A DNA stretch of 64,000 nt from assembly GCA_023417655.1 (NCBI GenBank), contig JAEZFD010000039.1, forward strand, positions 62,001 to 126,000, read 5' to 3'. Both the position numbers and the translations under genes were made by a program. Of this stretch, positions 1 to 9,716 are shown piece after piece (the first letter of the stretch is position 1; the number at the start of each line of letters is the position of its first letter). The DNA comes from Planctomycetota bacterium. Lineage in GTDB: Bacteria > Planctomycetota > Planctomycetia > Planctomycetales > Planctomycetaceae. Under the pieces are notes generated by a model. That model ran no database searches. It was not told where the DNA came from and saw only the letters and a list, made by a program, of their open reading frames with translations.

Positions 1-2
1 AG

Positions 3-956
3 TTTCAGGTGCTGGCCTCCATCTCCGATCCCGTTCCTGTCTCCCCGATGGACTTCCCTGAGGCACTGCGGAATCGTTTTGTCTCCAGTCAGGGCGACTG
101 GCTGCTTCGGATCTATCCTCTCGAAGAAATCTGGGATGAAATTCCGCTGACGAAGTTCGTGAACGACGTCCGCACAGTTGACAATGAAATCACAGGGACT
201 CCGCTGCAGAACTTCGAAGCGGCTCATCAGATTCAACAGAGCTACGCAAATGCGGCGATCTATTCTTCCGGAGTGATCATCGTTGTTCTGCTGATTGATG
301 TTCTCGGGACAGGCACCCTGCTTTTGTCACTTCTGGCCCCGCTGGCGGCCGTCGGACTTTCAATTCTCATGCAGAAGCCAGGCGTCTCACTGGACCCTGT
401 CTGGTTGATCTCACTGTACCTGTCAGTCGCTCTGCTTGTGGCCTGCATTCTGGACTTCGAAAAAGCCCGTGTCGCGATTCTTGCGTTATTTCCGCCGCTG
501 GGCGGTCTGCTGTTGATGTTCGGCATCCTGTCGATTGCACAGGTCGATGTGAATCCCGCCAATCTGATTGTGCTCCCCCTCATTATGGGAATCGGCATGG
601 ACAGCGGCGTCTACGTTATTCATGACTTCCGCCATCAGACCGGGAAGTATCAGATGACTCGCAGCACGGTGAACGCGGTAACGATGACGTCGCTGACGAC
701 AATGGTCGGGTTCGGAGCGATGATGGTTGCCGCCCACCAGGGTCTGGTCTCCCTCGGTATGGTGCTGACCATCGGAGTCGCCTGCTGCCTGTTCGTCTCA
801 CTCGTATTTCTGCCAGCCGTGCTGACGTTGATTGCACGGAACAGGAAAGAAGAACAGGTCGAAGACCTCGAAAATCTGGAGGGAAAATCTTCCATCTCGG
901 TGGAAGAAGAACCTCACGTGGTCCCGATGCCGAGACCCGTCTCTGTGGTCGCCTGA
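3..956 (+). CDS. RND/MMPL-family transporter, C-terminal part (5' end outside window)
   Basis: The reading frame is open from the first complete codon at the window edge, so the gene starts upstream and only its last roughly 318 residues are visible. The visible part has about six hydrophobic segments in the pattern of the second RND membrane domain, including a segment ending in GIGMDSGVYVIHDFRHQ that resembles the conserved GIGxD...R motif of MMPL/HpnN-type RND proteins. The C-terminal tail of about 45 residues is acidic and cytoplasmic in character. HpnN-like proteins move hopanoids or other lipids to the outer membrane; whether this one does is inference. A hairpin terminator follows at 1023-1054. 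Confidence 0.75.
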   Translation, partial: FQVLASISDPVPVSPMDFPEALRNRFVSSQGDWLLRIYPLEEIWDEIPLTKFVNDVRTVDNEITGTPLQNFEAAHQIQQSYANAAIYSSGVIIVVLLIDVLGTGTLLLSLLAPLAAVGLSILMQKPGVSLDPVWLISLYLSVALLVACILDFEKARVAILALFPPLGGLLLMFGILSIAQVDVNPANLIVLPLIMGIGMDSGVYVIHDFRHQTGKYQMTRSTVNAVTMTSLTTMVGFGAMMVAAHQGLVSLGMVLTIGVACCLFVSLVFLPAVLTLIARNRKEEQVEDLENLEGKSSISVEEEPHVVPMPRPVSVVA

Positions 957-1014
957 TCGCAGCCCCGACCCGAGTTCATCGGAGCAGTTTTTCTCGGGGT
1001 AAATCACGGGCATG

Positions 1015-1054
1015 AAAAAGAAAAACGACTTGCAACATGAGTCGCAAGTCGTTT
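1015..1054. terminator. Bidirectional intrinsic terminator (RND gene / tRNA-Lys)
   Basis: An 11-bp perfect stem (1023-1033 with 1044-1054) closes a 10-base loop. On the minus strand the stem is followed by TTTTTCTTTTT, so it should end the tRNA-Lys transcript; on the plus strand the tail is weaker (TTTCCTATTTT) but it sits just behind the RND gene. Confidence 0.75.
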
Positions 1055-1074
1055 CCTATTTTGACTTAAAAAAA

Positions 1075-1147
<73 letters not shown>

Positions 1148-1149
1148 GA

Positions 1150-1634
1150 AGGATCGGCACGGTAACGTGTTGGGAATCTGGTCGCAAGCGTCCGGAAAAA
1201 ATTCGACCCCCTCGTTTTCCAGATCGAATGCAGGGACGAAGGTTCGCAGGCATTTTCTGGATTTTCGCTGACGTAAGATCAACGCCTGGACGCGGAATCA
1301 GGGACATGGCTTCCCGGGAAGGGGCGAGCAAATTCTGTGATCACAGGACTTCGGTCCTGTCTTTCTGGATCAGCAAATTTGATTTTGGGGCAGGACTCTC
1401 CAATGCCCCGAACAGCGAACACCGATCAGCAATGTCGGTTTTTGGAATCCGTAGGACAGATTTTGCTTTGCGAACCGCTCAGACGGTACTTTTCATCTTG
1501 CCGACAGTAAAAAAACGACCACAAATGAATGGACGGTCATCTGACAGGCATGACCAAGCGGCCACGAGCTTTTCCGCGTCTCGTGCTGACATCCTGTGAG
1601 TCCTTGCGGATACGCCTTGGGAAAGAATTGAAAC
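1150..1634. other. Intergenic region, no convincing gene
   Basis: The open frames here lack a plausible ribosome site and have unprotein-like composition. One short hairpin with a TTCG tetraloop (1343-1349 paired with 1354-1360) is followed by CTTTCT on the plus strand. Because the next gene is TerC-like, a family often controlled by the yybP-ykoY manganese riboswitch, I looked for that riboswitch's conserved blocks and could not recognise them. Confidence 0.5.
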
Positions 1635-2492
1635 ATGGACTGGGTAGTGCCGCTCGTCACGTTGACTGCGATGGAGATCGTCCTCGGGATCGACAACATC
1701 GTCTTCATCAGCATTCTCTGCGGCAGGTTGCCACCTGAGCAGCGAACCATGGCCCGGTTCGTTGGACTTGGTCTCGCAATGGTGATGCGGATCCTGTTGC
1801 TCTTTTCACTGTCGTGGGTCTTGAGCCTGACGAATCCGGTCTTTGAACTGACTGACTTAGGGATCCCCCGTTCCTGGGTTGTCTCTGAAGAAACGATCGA
1901 TGCAGAGAAGGCCGCACAGAACGATCAGGAAACGCGTATCGTCCCAGCTCCAAAATCGAGTGCACAGGGTCATGGAAAAGGGCATGTTCAAGGGCCCTAT
2001 GATGTGAATGAGATCTCTGTCCGTGACCTCATTCTGTTGTTCGGCGGACTCTTTCTGATCTACCACAGCGTGGTAGAGATTCATCACAAGCTGGAAGGAG
2101 AGGAAGAGGCGCACTCCGAACCAAAGCATGCAACTCTCTCCTCGGTCCTTTTCCAGATCACGATGCTGGACATCATTTTCTCACTCGACTCCGTCATCAC
2201 CGCCGTGGGAATGGCGAAAGACATCTGGGTGATGGTCACAGCCGTCGTCATCTCTGTCCTCATCATGATGATCTTTGCGGGGGCGATCGAACGCTTCGTT
2301 TCGAGGAACCCCACAATCAAAATGCTGGCGTTGAGCTTCCTGATTCTGATCGGCGTGCTGCTCGTGGCGGACGGAATTGGAACTCCATTCAACAAGGGCT
2401 ATGTCTACTTCGCGATGGCGTTCTCACTGGCTGTCGAGATGATCAACCTCAGGGTTCGCGGAACGTCCGTCCGACGGAAAGTTGTTTCCTGA
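1635..2492 (+). CDS. TerC-family integral membrane protein
   Basis: The 285-residue product is a polytopic inner-membrane protein of the TerC/YkoY/Alx family, which is associated with tellurium resistance and with manganese or other metal ion export. The two family signature segments are visible: MEIVLGIDNIVFIS near the N-terminus and ITMLDIIFSLDSVITAVG in the second half, both with the membrane-embedded Asp residues. About seven hydrophobic helices are present. Between the halves is a hydrophilic insert of about 70 residues containing a His/Gly-rich stretch (GHGKGHVQG), which may bind metal; that is inference. The ATG at 1635 is preceded by a purine-rich GGGAAAGAATTG. It appears to be a single-gene transcript. 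The substrate cannot be read from sequence. Confidence 0.85.
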   Translation: MDWVVPLVTLTAMEIVLGIDNIVFISILCGRLPPEQRTMARFVGLGLAMVMRILLLFSLSWVLSLTNPVFELTDLGIPRSWVVSEETIDAEKAAQNDQETRIVPAPKSSAQGHGKGHVQGPYDVNEISVRDLILLFGGLFLIYHSVVEIHHKLEGEEEAHSEPKHATLSSVLFQITMLDIIFSLDSVITAVGMAKDIWVMVTAVVISVLIMMIFAGAIERFVSRNPTIKMLALSFLILIGVLLVADGIGTPFNKGYVYFAMAFSLAVEMINLRVRGTSVRRKVVS

Positions 2493-2760
2493 GCACGTCC
2501 ATTTCAATGAAAGAACGGGCATGGACCGGTGACACATTGCTTCCGGTCCGTGCCGCGTTCTCACGGGTATTCACAGGCATGATTGCTCGCCAGCCCATTC
2601 GGACAGCTTCAGTTGAATCGGGTGACGGAATGCCTGTGAACCTTGTCTGTCAAACCCGTGTCACTGCAGTTTTATTTCTTCAGACCAGGGAGGGACGGGT
2701 TCCCTGACCTGTGAGCCGCCCCATCGAGTCATCATTCTTTCGTTAGAATCGGGTTGGTGT

Positions 2761-3795
2761 ATGAAAGCACTTGTAAAACGGCATTCTCGTCCCGGCCTCT
2801 GGCTGGAAGACGTGCCAGAACCTGAGATCGGGATCAATGACGTCCTGATCAGAGTCGAGAAGACCGGCATCTGCGGAACCGATCTGCATATTTATAACTG
2901 GGATGCCTGGGCTCAGAAGACGATCCCTGTTCCAATGGTTGTCGGGCACGAGTTCGTCGGGGAAGTGGTCGAGGTCGGGTCAAATGTCAAAGACTTTTAC
3001 CCCGGTGAAATTGTCAGTGGTGAAGGTCATGTCGTCTGCGGCCACTGCCGCAACTGTCTGGCCGGACGCCGTCATCTGTGCGCCGACACCAAAGGAATTG
3101 GCGTCAATCGTCCGGGCGCATTCGCTGAATACATTTCCGTACCGCAGACGAACGTCTGGCATCACGACCCGTCAATCGATCGGGAAGTCGCTTCCATCTT
3201 CGATCCGTTCGGAAACGCCGTGCATACAGCGCTGTCGTTTGATCTGCTTGGTGAGGATGTTCTCATCACAGGGGCCGGACCAATTGGTTGCATGGCCGCT
3301 GCGGTCGCACAGCATGCCGGAGCGCGATATGTCGTCGTCACGGATGTGAATCCATGGCGTCTGGAACTCGCAAAGAAGCTCGGCGCAGATCGTGTCGTCG
3401 ATGTTCGTACAGAACGCATCGCCGATGTTCAGAAAGAACTTGGCATGAAGGAAGGCTTTGACGTCGGACTGGAAATGTCCGGGAATGCGACCGCCTTTCA
3501 GGACATGCTTGCAAACCTGTGTCACGGTGGAAAAGTCGCCATGCTGGGGATTCCTTCACAGCCGATCGCAATCGACTGGAATCTGGTCATCTTCAACATG
3601 CTGACCATCAAGGGCATCTATGGACGCGAAATGTATGAGACCTGGTACAAGATGACAGTGATGCTGCAGGGAGGGCTCGACATCAAGTCGGTCATCACGC
3701 ATCGCTACCCAGCAGCAGAATTCGAGAAAGGCTTCGCCGTCATGAACTCAGGTGAGTCCGGAAAAGTGATTCTGGACTGGACTCAGTTCTCGTAA
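2761..3795 (+). CDS. tdh: L-threonine 3-dehydrogenase
   Basis: The 344-residue product is a zinc-dependent medium-chain dehydrogenase that oxidises L-threonine to 2-amino-3-ketobutyrate with NAD+. The catalytic zinc ligands Cys38, His63 and Glu64 are present, as are the structural zinc cysteines 93, 96, 99 and 107, all at the positions found in the E. coli enzyme. The Rossmann motif GAGPIG is at 171-176. The length equals the family norm. The usual partner kbl (2-amino-3-ketobutyrate CoA ligase), which completes threonine breakdown to glycine and acetyl-CoA, is not next to it. The gene ends against ispG on the other strand, with a shared terminator between. Other sorbitol dehydrogenase-like members are possible but much less likely given the residue match. 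Confidence 0.93.
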   Translation: MKALVKRHSRPGLWLEDVPEPEIGINDVLIRVEKTGICGTDLHIYNWDAWAQKTIPVPMVVGHEFVGEVVEVGSNVKDFYPGEIVSGEGHVVCGHCRNCLAGRRHLCADTKGIGVNRPGAFAEYISVPQTNVWHHDPSIDREVASIFDPFGNAVHTALSFDLLGEDVLITGAGPIGCMAAAVAQHAGARYVVVTDVNPWRLELAKKLGADRVVDVRTERIADVQKELGMKEGFDVGLEMSGNATAFQDMLANLCHGGKVAMLGIPSQPIAIDWNLVIFNMLTIKGIYGREMYETWYKMTVMLQGGLDIKSVITHRYPAAEFEKGFAVMNSGESGKVILDWTQFS

Positions 3796-3825
3796 TCGAT
3801 TGACAGTTCAGGCAGACAAAACAAG

Positions 3826-3857
3826 AAGAGGAGGGTCGTTTTCACGGCCCTCCTCTT
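3826..3857. terminator. Shared terminator between convergent tdh and ispG
   Basis: A 10-bp G/C-rich stem (3826-3835 with 3848-3857) has a 12-base loop. The plus strand continues with GCTTTGTATGTCTGCTTTGT and the minus strand with TTGTTTTGTC, so it can serve both genes. Confidence 0.7.
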
Positions 3858-3957
3858 GCTTTGTATGTCTGCTTTGTACGTCAAATTCCAGCTCAGATGC
3901 GGCAAGACCTGAGACCAGTGTCGGTCTCAGTCTCCCGGGCTGCACTTCAATTTAGGT

Positions 3958-5169
3958 TCAGCTTTTCACGGCCGATTTCTTGGCGATGATCTGATCAAGT
4001 TCTGCCCGAAGCTTCGGCAGAATTTCGTCATACGGATAGGCCCCAACGGCTTCGGGTCCCCGCTTCAGATTGACGTGCGTCGGTCCGCACCAGAGTCCGA
4101 GATCGGCATCATCGGTTTCACCGGGACCATTCACCCGACATCCCATCACAGCGATGGTGATGGCATACTCCTGGGCATAAGCGGTCATCTCTTTGACCTG
4201 CTGGGCCAGATCGATGAACGCTTCGTTTTCCACTCGGGAGCAACTGGGACAGCTGATGATATTTAGAGTGTCCATGCCGAAGTCGACGACAGATCGAACA
4301 CGCCCCGCCGCGATGTCCGCAAGAATCTTCCGGCCTGCATCAATCTCCTCGAACTTGCGGGAATTCGGCACGGTCAGCGAGACACGAATCGTGTCGCCGA
4401 TGCCCCTGCTGATCAGCTGCTCGAAAGCCACTCGGGTTTTGATGATGCCGTCCGGCGGCATTCCGGCTTCTGTCACCCCCAAATGTAACGGGACATCCGG
4501 CCGCGCCTGAGCAAACCGCTGATTGACTTCAATGACCTTGCGAGGATCGGAGTCCTTCAGAGAAACGCAGTACCGGGTGAAGTTCAGAGATTCGAGAAGT
4601 TCACAGTGCTCGATCGCGCTTTCCAGCATGGGTGAAATCGAATCATGCTGGTCATACTTCTCTTTCTTATCTGGATCGACTGATCCGCAGTTCACTCCGA
4701 TTCGCATCGCACAATCATTATCCGCAGCGATCTGAGCCAGATACCGGACTTTGTCCTGCCACGGCTTCGTCCGCTCGTGATGATAGAGATGGCCGGGGTT
4801 GTATCGGATTTTCGCAACGTAAGGAGCGATGACCTCGGCGAGGCGATAATTTTCCTGCAGGTCGACCGACAGATTGGCAGTGACCTGTCGGGAAATCTCA
4901 GCCAGTGCTTCTGCGTCTTTTTTACTGTCGACTGCGACCCGGACGATGTCGGCTCCCGCATCAACGAGACTTTGAATCTGCTCGACCGTGGCATCAATGT
5001 TCTGCGTATGCGTCGCCGTCATGCTTTGAACAGCGATTGGATGTGACGATCCGATCGTCACAGTTCCAATACGGACGGGCCGAGTCGGATTTCGGGGAAG
5101 AGAACGTTGATCCACTGCTGACTTCCTTGAATTCAGGCAACGGCGATGTGCCGGAGGTTCGCCTATCAT
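3958..5169 (-). CDS. ispG: 4-hydroxy-3-methylbut-2-en-1-yl diphosphate synthase (IspG/GcpE)
   Basis: The enzyme catalyses the sixth step of the non-mevalonate isoprenoid pathway, converting the cyclic diphosphate MEcPP to HMBPP by a [4Fe-4S] cluster. The N-terminal TIM barrel starts with VRIGTVTIGSSHPIAVQSMT. The cluster cysteines are seen in the C-terminal domain as CPSC and MGC, and the conserved NGPGE follows. I place the start at ATG 5169 (403 residues) because the in-frame extension to 5370 runs through the terminator hairpin of the upstream gene and is not protein-like, and because family proteins begin close to the barrel. The Cys-repeat gene upstream on the same strand is separated by a strong terminator, so ispG has its own promoter in 5170-5310. 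Confidence 0.93.
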   Translation of the reverse strand: MIGEPPAHRRCLNSRKSAVDQRSLPRNPTRPVRIGTVTIGSSHPIAVQSMTATHTQNIDATVEQIQSLVDAGADIVRVAVDSKKDAEALAEISRQVTANLSVDLQENYRLAEVIAPYVAKIRYNPGHLYHHERTKPWQDKVRYLAQIAADNDCAMRIGVNCGSVDPDKKEKYDQHDSISPMLESAIEHCELLESLNFTRYCVSLKDSDPRKVIEVNQRFAQARPDVPLHLGVTEAGMPPDGIIKTRVAFEQLISRGIGDTIRVSLTVPNSRKFEEIDAGRKILADIAAGRVRSVVDFGMDTLNIISCPSCSRVENEAFIDLAQQVKEMTAYAQEYAITIAVMGCRVNGPGETDDADLGLWCGPTHVNLKRGPEAVGAYPYDEILPKLRAELDQIIAKKSAVKS

Positions 5170-5309
5170 AATCACGGAAGGCCAAGTCCGCAGGAGAGAC
5201 AGCCACAAAACCTGATTTTCCAGATTTCGCTCGCCAGGGACGCCGCGCTGAGAAAGTCGCGGGGGCAGGATTAACGATGGGGCGGCTCTGCAGAAAATGG
5301 CTGGGCACA

Positions 5310-5349
5310 AAAACAAAAAAACGCCGAACTCGGTGAAGAGTTCGGCGTT
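5310..5349 (-). terminator. Strong intrinsic terminator after the Cys-repeat gene
   Basis: A perfect 12-bp stem (5320-5331 with 5338-5349) has loop GGTGAA, and on the minus strand it is followed by TTTTTTTGTTTTTGT. It lies 75 bases beyond the stop codon of the Cys/Ala/Pro repeat gene and upstream of ispG, and helps to fix the ispG start. Confidence 0.9.
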
Positions 5350-5423
5350 CGATTTCTTTCGTTCCGTCACTCAGTTTGTGCTGGGGAATGCACAGTTTCG
5401 AGTGAGGAGTCGATTTCAATCAA

Positions 5424-5909
5424 TTAGTTGCAGACGCCAGCTGGGACACCGCAAGATGGTGCACAGGCTGGAGCAGCACAGTTAGGAGCACAAGCTTCTG
5501 GAGCTGGTGCACAGCAATCGTTCTTGTGGCAAGCGAACTTGTGCTTCAGGCCTTTGAACCAGCCAGCGAGCTTGTGCTTGCGTCCGCAGTGAGAAACTGG
5601 GGCACAGCAGTCAGCTGGAGCAGCGGCTGGTGCACAGCAGCTTGGAGCACAAGCTGGAGCGGCACAAGCTGGAGCACAGGCTGGAGCAGCACAGGCTGGG
5701 GCACAAGCTGGAGCAGCACATGCAGGAGCACATGCTGGAGCAGCACAAGCTGGGGCACAAGCAGGAGCAGCACATGAAGGAGCTGGTGCACAGCAAGTTG
5801 GAGCTGGTGCACAGCAATCATTGCTGCGGTGGTGCTTGAACAGACCAGCGCCAGCAACGTTGACACTGGCAGCGATCAGCAAAGCGGCGCAAAGGGTCGT
5901 CAGTTTCAT
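5424..5909 (-). CDS. Secreted Cys/Ala/Pro-rich repeat protein, function unknown
   Basis: The 161-residue product starts with a typical signal peptide (MKLTTLCAALLIAASVNVAGAG). The mature part holds about 27 cysteines. Its core is five tandem copies of the nine-residue unit CAAPACAPA (residues 46-90), flanked by DCCAPAP-type motifs; a basic segment (HKLAGWFKGLKHKF) separates a second short Cys/Ala/Pro block at the C-terminus. ATG 5909 is preceded by a good GAGGAG ribosome site, which rules out the longer in-frame form. A strong terminator follows, so the gene is its own transcript. Such a protein could be disulphide cross-linked or bind metal in the cell envelope; this is inference. I do not recognise a named family. 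Confidence 0.8.
   Translation of the reverse strand: MKLTTLCAALLIAASVNVAGAGLFKHHRSNDCCAPAPTCCAPAPSCAAPACAPACAAPACAPACAAPACAPACAAPACAPACAAPACAPSCCAPAAAPADCCAPVSHCGRKHKLAGWFKGLKHKFACHKNDCCAPAPEACAPNCAAPACAPSCGVPAGVCN
5640..5774 (-). repeat. Five tandem 27-bp coding repeats (CAAPACAPA units)
   Basis: The repeats lie within the Cys-rich protein gene and keep the reading frame, so copy number can change without a frameshift. They give rise to long spurious open frames in several other frames. Confidence 0.85.
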
Positions 5910-6401
5910 CTTGAAATCTCCTCGACATTTCCCGGGGGTTGAATTCGTGAGCAACGTCTGCGTTCGTGTTTATTGAGGTTGAACGCTTGTGATGCTCATC
6001 TGTCACCACGATTGTTTTGGGTCCACCTGCCCAAATGATTCGGCGATCCTGGCGAATTCAATCGAGCCTCTGTTGTCGGAATTCCGCTCGAGCGAGCGAG
6101 TCGGTTCCGGCTGTTCCACCTGTAACGGTAGTACCGGAAATAACCCCTCCACTTCTGCCGGAGAATCAGGTTTTCGCATGAGTCTCCCCTGATCTCAAAC
6201 GAAACCTTCGTTCTCGCATGGTTCCCTGCGGGGTTGATGAATCGCCGGGAACCGTCAGCATTCGTTCAAAAAGCGTCTTCTTCCACGAGCCGCTGAATCT
6301 TCAGTTTCACCAAACTTAACAGGCCGCAAACTTTACTCAGTCTTTTCGAAATTCCAAGACAACGCAAGACTCCAAAATCCGGAGAACCGATATAAAAACG
6401 A
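5910..6401. other. Intergenic region upstream of the Cys-repeat gene
   Basis: About 490 bases with no protein-like open frame. It must hold the promoter and leader of the Cys-repeat gene on the minus strand, but I could not pick a clear -35/-10 pair. The GAGGAG ribosome site for ATG 5909 is at its left edge. Nothing else recognisable. Confidence 0.5.
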
Positions 6402-6429
6402 AAAAACCCAGACAGAAGCCTGGGTTTTT
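6393..6429 (-). terminator. Intrinsic terminator of the sigma-54 response regulator gene
   Basis: A 10-bp stem (6402-6411 with 6420-6429) with an 8-base loop is followed on the minus strand by T-rich sequence TTTTTTCGTTTTTATA. It is 37 bases past the stop codon at 6466. Confidence 0.85.
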
Positions 6430-6465
6430 ATGCGATTTCGATAATTGATCAGCCGCAGGAAACGA

Positions 6466-7884
<1,419 letters not shown>

Positions 7885-8096
7885 ATCGAGTCCTGTCGTT
7901 GAGAGAACAACCCCGAACGAGGTTGCCTGGATCAATGAGGGGTGATTGCGAAAGGAGGAATAACAGAATCTGAAATGTGTGTAAATTCGATTCTGCCGAT
8001 CCTGCCGATTTTCTTTTGCAAGATGAATGGGTAAAGTCAGTTACGTCTTGACACTCTTTCAGCTTTGTGCCTCCTGACCGATTCGGACCTTCCTTC

Positions 8097-8861
8097 ATGC
8101 CGCGTCTGCCTCGCCTCCTCGTCAGCGTCCGCAATCACGAGGAAGCGCGAGTCGCCGCACGAGCCGGGGTCGACATCATCGACTTCAAAGAGCCCGCCAA
8201 CGGTTCGCTTGCTCCTGTGTCGTGGACTGTCCTGCGAGAGAGCCTCGCGGAAGTCAGCAAGGCGGCCCCGGAGATGGCGGTCAGCGTCGCATGCGGGGAG
8301 GTCACCGATGCCCAGACACTCCCCGAAGTTGCGCTCGGCCCGATCCAGTTTTTGAAAATCGGGTTGGCAGGACTCGGCGGTGAAAGGAACTGGGTTCAGC
8401 GGTGGTCAGAGCGACGTCGACAGCTGAGCGATTCTTTCATCGCTCACGACGGAAAATCTCCCGGCTGGATTGCCGTCGCATACGTCGATCACGAAGTCGC
8501 CAATTCGCCTCCGATTGAAGAGGTCATCGCCGCCTCCATCGATAACGGGTGCCGAGGAGTTCTCTTTGACACATTCTCGAAACGCCAAGATTCTTTGCTG
8601 CAACTACTGACCCCGGAGTCCCTTACCAACTTTTCTCAGCAGATTCAGGCCGCCGGGCTGCTGGTAGCGGCGGCCGGAAAAGTCAGAGTCAGTGACGTTC
8701 CGACGCTCATGAGCTGTGGAGTCGACGTCATTGCCGTCCGTTCCGCAGTCTGTGAGGAAGAAAGACGAGAGCGCGTGCTCTGTCCTGTGGCGATTGCGAA
8801 CCTACAGGCCGCTCTCGGGCGCGAGGCCCAGACGATCGAATTTAGTTCCAAAGCGCGCTGA
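8097..8861 (+). CDS. MfnB-like (5-formylfuran-3-yl)methyl phosphate synthase
   Basis: The 254-residue product matches the MfnB (DUF556) family of TIM-barrel enzymes that condense two glyceraldehyde 3-phosphate molecules to the furan precursor of methanofuran. The family signature of the catalytic lysine is seen as IIDFKEPANGSLAP (Lys31), and a second lysine (Lys162) follows Asp158 in VLFDTFSK, corresponding to the second active-site lysine of the archaeal enzyme. Planctomycetes are known to carry tetrahydromethanopterin/methanofuran-type C1 transfer enzymes, which gives a role for it. ATG 8097 is preferred over an in-frame GTG at 8067. It is convergent with the glycosyltransferase gene, with 19 bases between stops, and no other C1 gene is in the window. 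Confidence 0.8.
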   Translation: MPRLPRLLVSVRNHEEARVAARAGVDIIDFKEPANGSLAPVSWTVLRESLAEVSKAAPEMAVSVACGEVTDAQTLPEVALGPIQFLKIGLAGLGGERNWVQRWSERRRQLSDSFIAHDGKSPGWIAVAYVDHEVANSPPIEEVIAASIDNGCRGVLFDTFSKRQDSLLQLLTPESLTNFSQQIQAAGLLVAAAGKVRVSDVPTLMSCGVDVIAVRSAVCEEERRERVLCPVAIANLQAALGREAQTIEFSSKAR

Positions 8862-8880
8862 TACTCGCGGCTCAGTCCCG

Positions 8881-9660
8881 TCAGAGCGATTTTCGATCCG
8901 CAGACGAGGCTTCTGTCGCCTCTGGCGGAAGGCGACGTGCGTCATAGAGGTATTCAAGTCCCTCGCGGCGTTTCAGTTGATCAGGCCGAAAGACAAGAGC
9001 CGTCATTGCCAGTCGCATCATCCGCCACGTCGAGTACATCTTCAACTTCCGCGCGGATGTGAAGACTCGCTCGTCCAGAATCACGAAGCGTCCCTGTCCC
9101 TTGAGTGCCTCGCTCAGATAGCGTTCTTCCGCTGCAAAATACTGCGTATCGAACCCGCCGATGGTCTCGAAGGCACTGCGAAGACAGAAAATATTACATC
9201 CCGCCGCCCACTGCTTCAGACTGAACCAGTAAGCGCTGAAGAGACGGACGAGCACTTTGTGATGTGCTGCCAAGGGGGCATCAAAAGCGACGCGTGCTCC
9301 TCCTCCCACGCCTCCCGCTTCAATCGCCGAGCGGGCAGACTGCAGCACGTCTGTCGGCAAATAGGTATCCGCATCAAGAAAGTACAGAACCGGCGCCGTC
9401 GCCACTGCCGCACCGGCATTTCGGACAGCTCCGATATTGTGCAACTTCACATGAACGACACGAGCCCCTGCTGAGGCCGCAATCGCGGCGGTTCTGTCGG
9501 TCGATGCATCGTTTACCACGATGATTTCGTAATTCAGCCCCAGTTCCCGCGCAGCGCTGTGGATAGAGTCCAATGCCCTTCCCAGCAGTGCTTCTTCATT
9601 TCGGGCAGGAATGACAAATGAAATGTCGAGAGGCGAATCGCCGTATTCAGATTCATCCAT
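8881..9660 (-). CDS. Family 2 glycosyltransferase
   Basis: The 259-residue product is a GT-A fold, cytoplasmic glycosyltransferase of family 2. It starts the domain with ISFVIPARNEEALLGRAL, has VVNDASTDRT for nucleotide-sugar binding and the metal-binding DxD as FLDADTYLP (96-98). No transmembrane helix is evident, although segments around 145-165 are moderately hydrophobic. It would transfer a sugar from a nucleotide sugar to an envelope glycan, lipid or protein; donor and acceptor cannot be told. The DUF1080 gene lies upstream on the same strand, 57 bases away; a shared transcript is possible. Confidence 0.85.
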   Translation of the reverse strand: MDESEYGDSPLDISFVIPARNEEALLGRALDSIHSAARELGLNYEIIVVNDASTDRTAAIAASAGARVVHVKLHNIGAVRNAGAAVATAPVLYFLDADTYLPTDVLQSARSAIEAGGVGGGARVAFDAPLAAHHKVLVRLFSAYWFSLKQWAAGCNIFCLRSAFETIGGFDTQYFAAEERYLSEALKGQGRFVILDERVFTSARKLKMYSTWRMMRLAMTALVFRPDQLKRREGLEYLYDARRLPPEATEASSADRKSL

Positions 9661-9716
9661 GAGGAGGCTTCAGTCGAAGTCGGTGATCACACGATCTCTG
9701 AACGAGAACAACGTCG

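Noticed and set aside
1228..1599. A 123-codon plus-strand frame before the TerC-family gene
   Set aside because: Composition is not protein-like and no ribosome site is present.
1300..1634. A yybP-ykoY-type manganese riboswitch upstream of the TerC-family gene
   Set aside because: Expected from the gene family, but the conserved sequence blocks could not be found by eye; a covariance model search would decide.
5170..5370. N-terminal extension of IspG
   Set aside because: It would include the terminator of the upstream gene and adds a non-conserved, hydrophobic stretch.
5526..5866. Long open frames on both strands across the Cys-rich repeat region
   Set aside because: They are by-products of the 27-bp repeat; only the frame from ATG 5909 has a ribosome site and a signal peptide.
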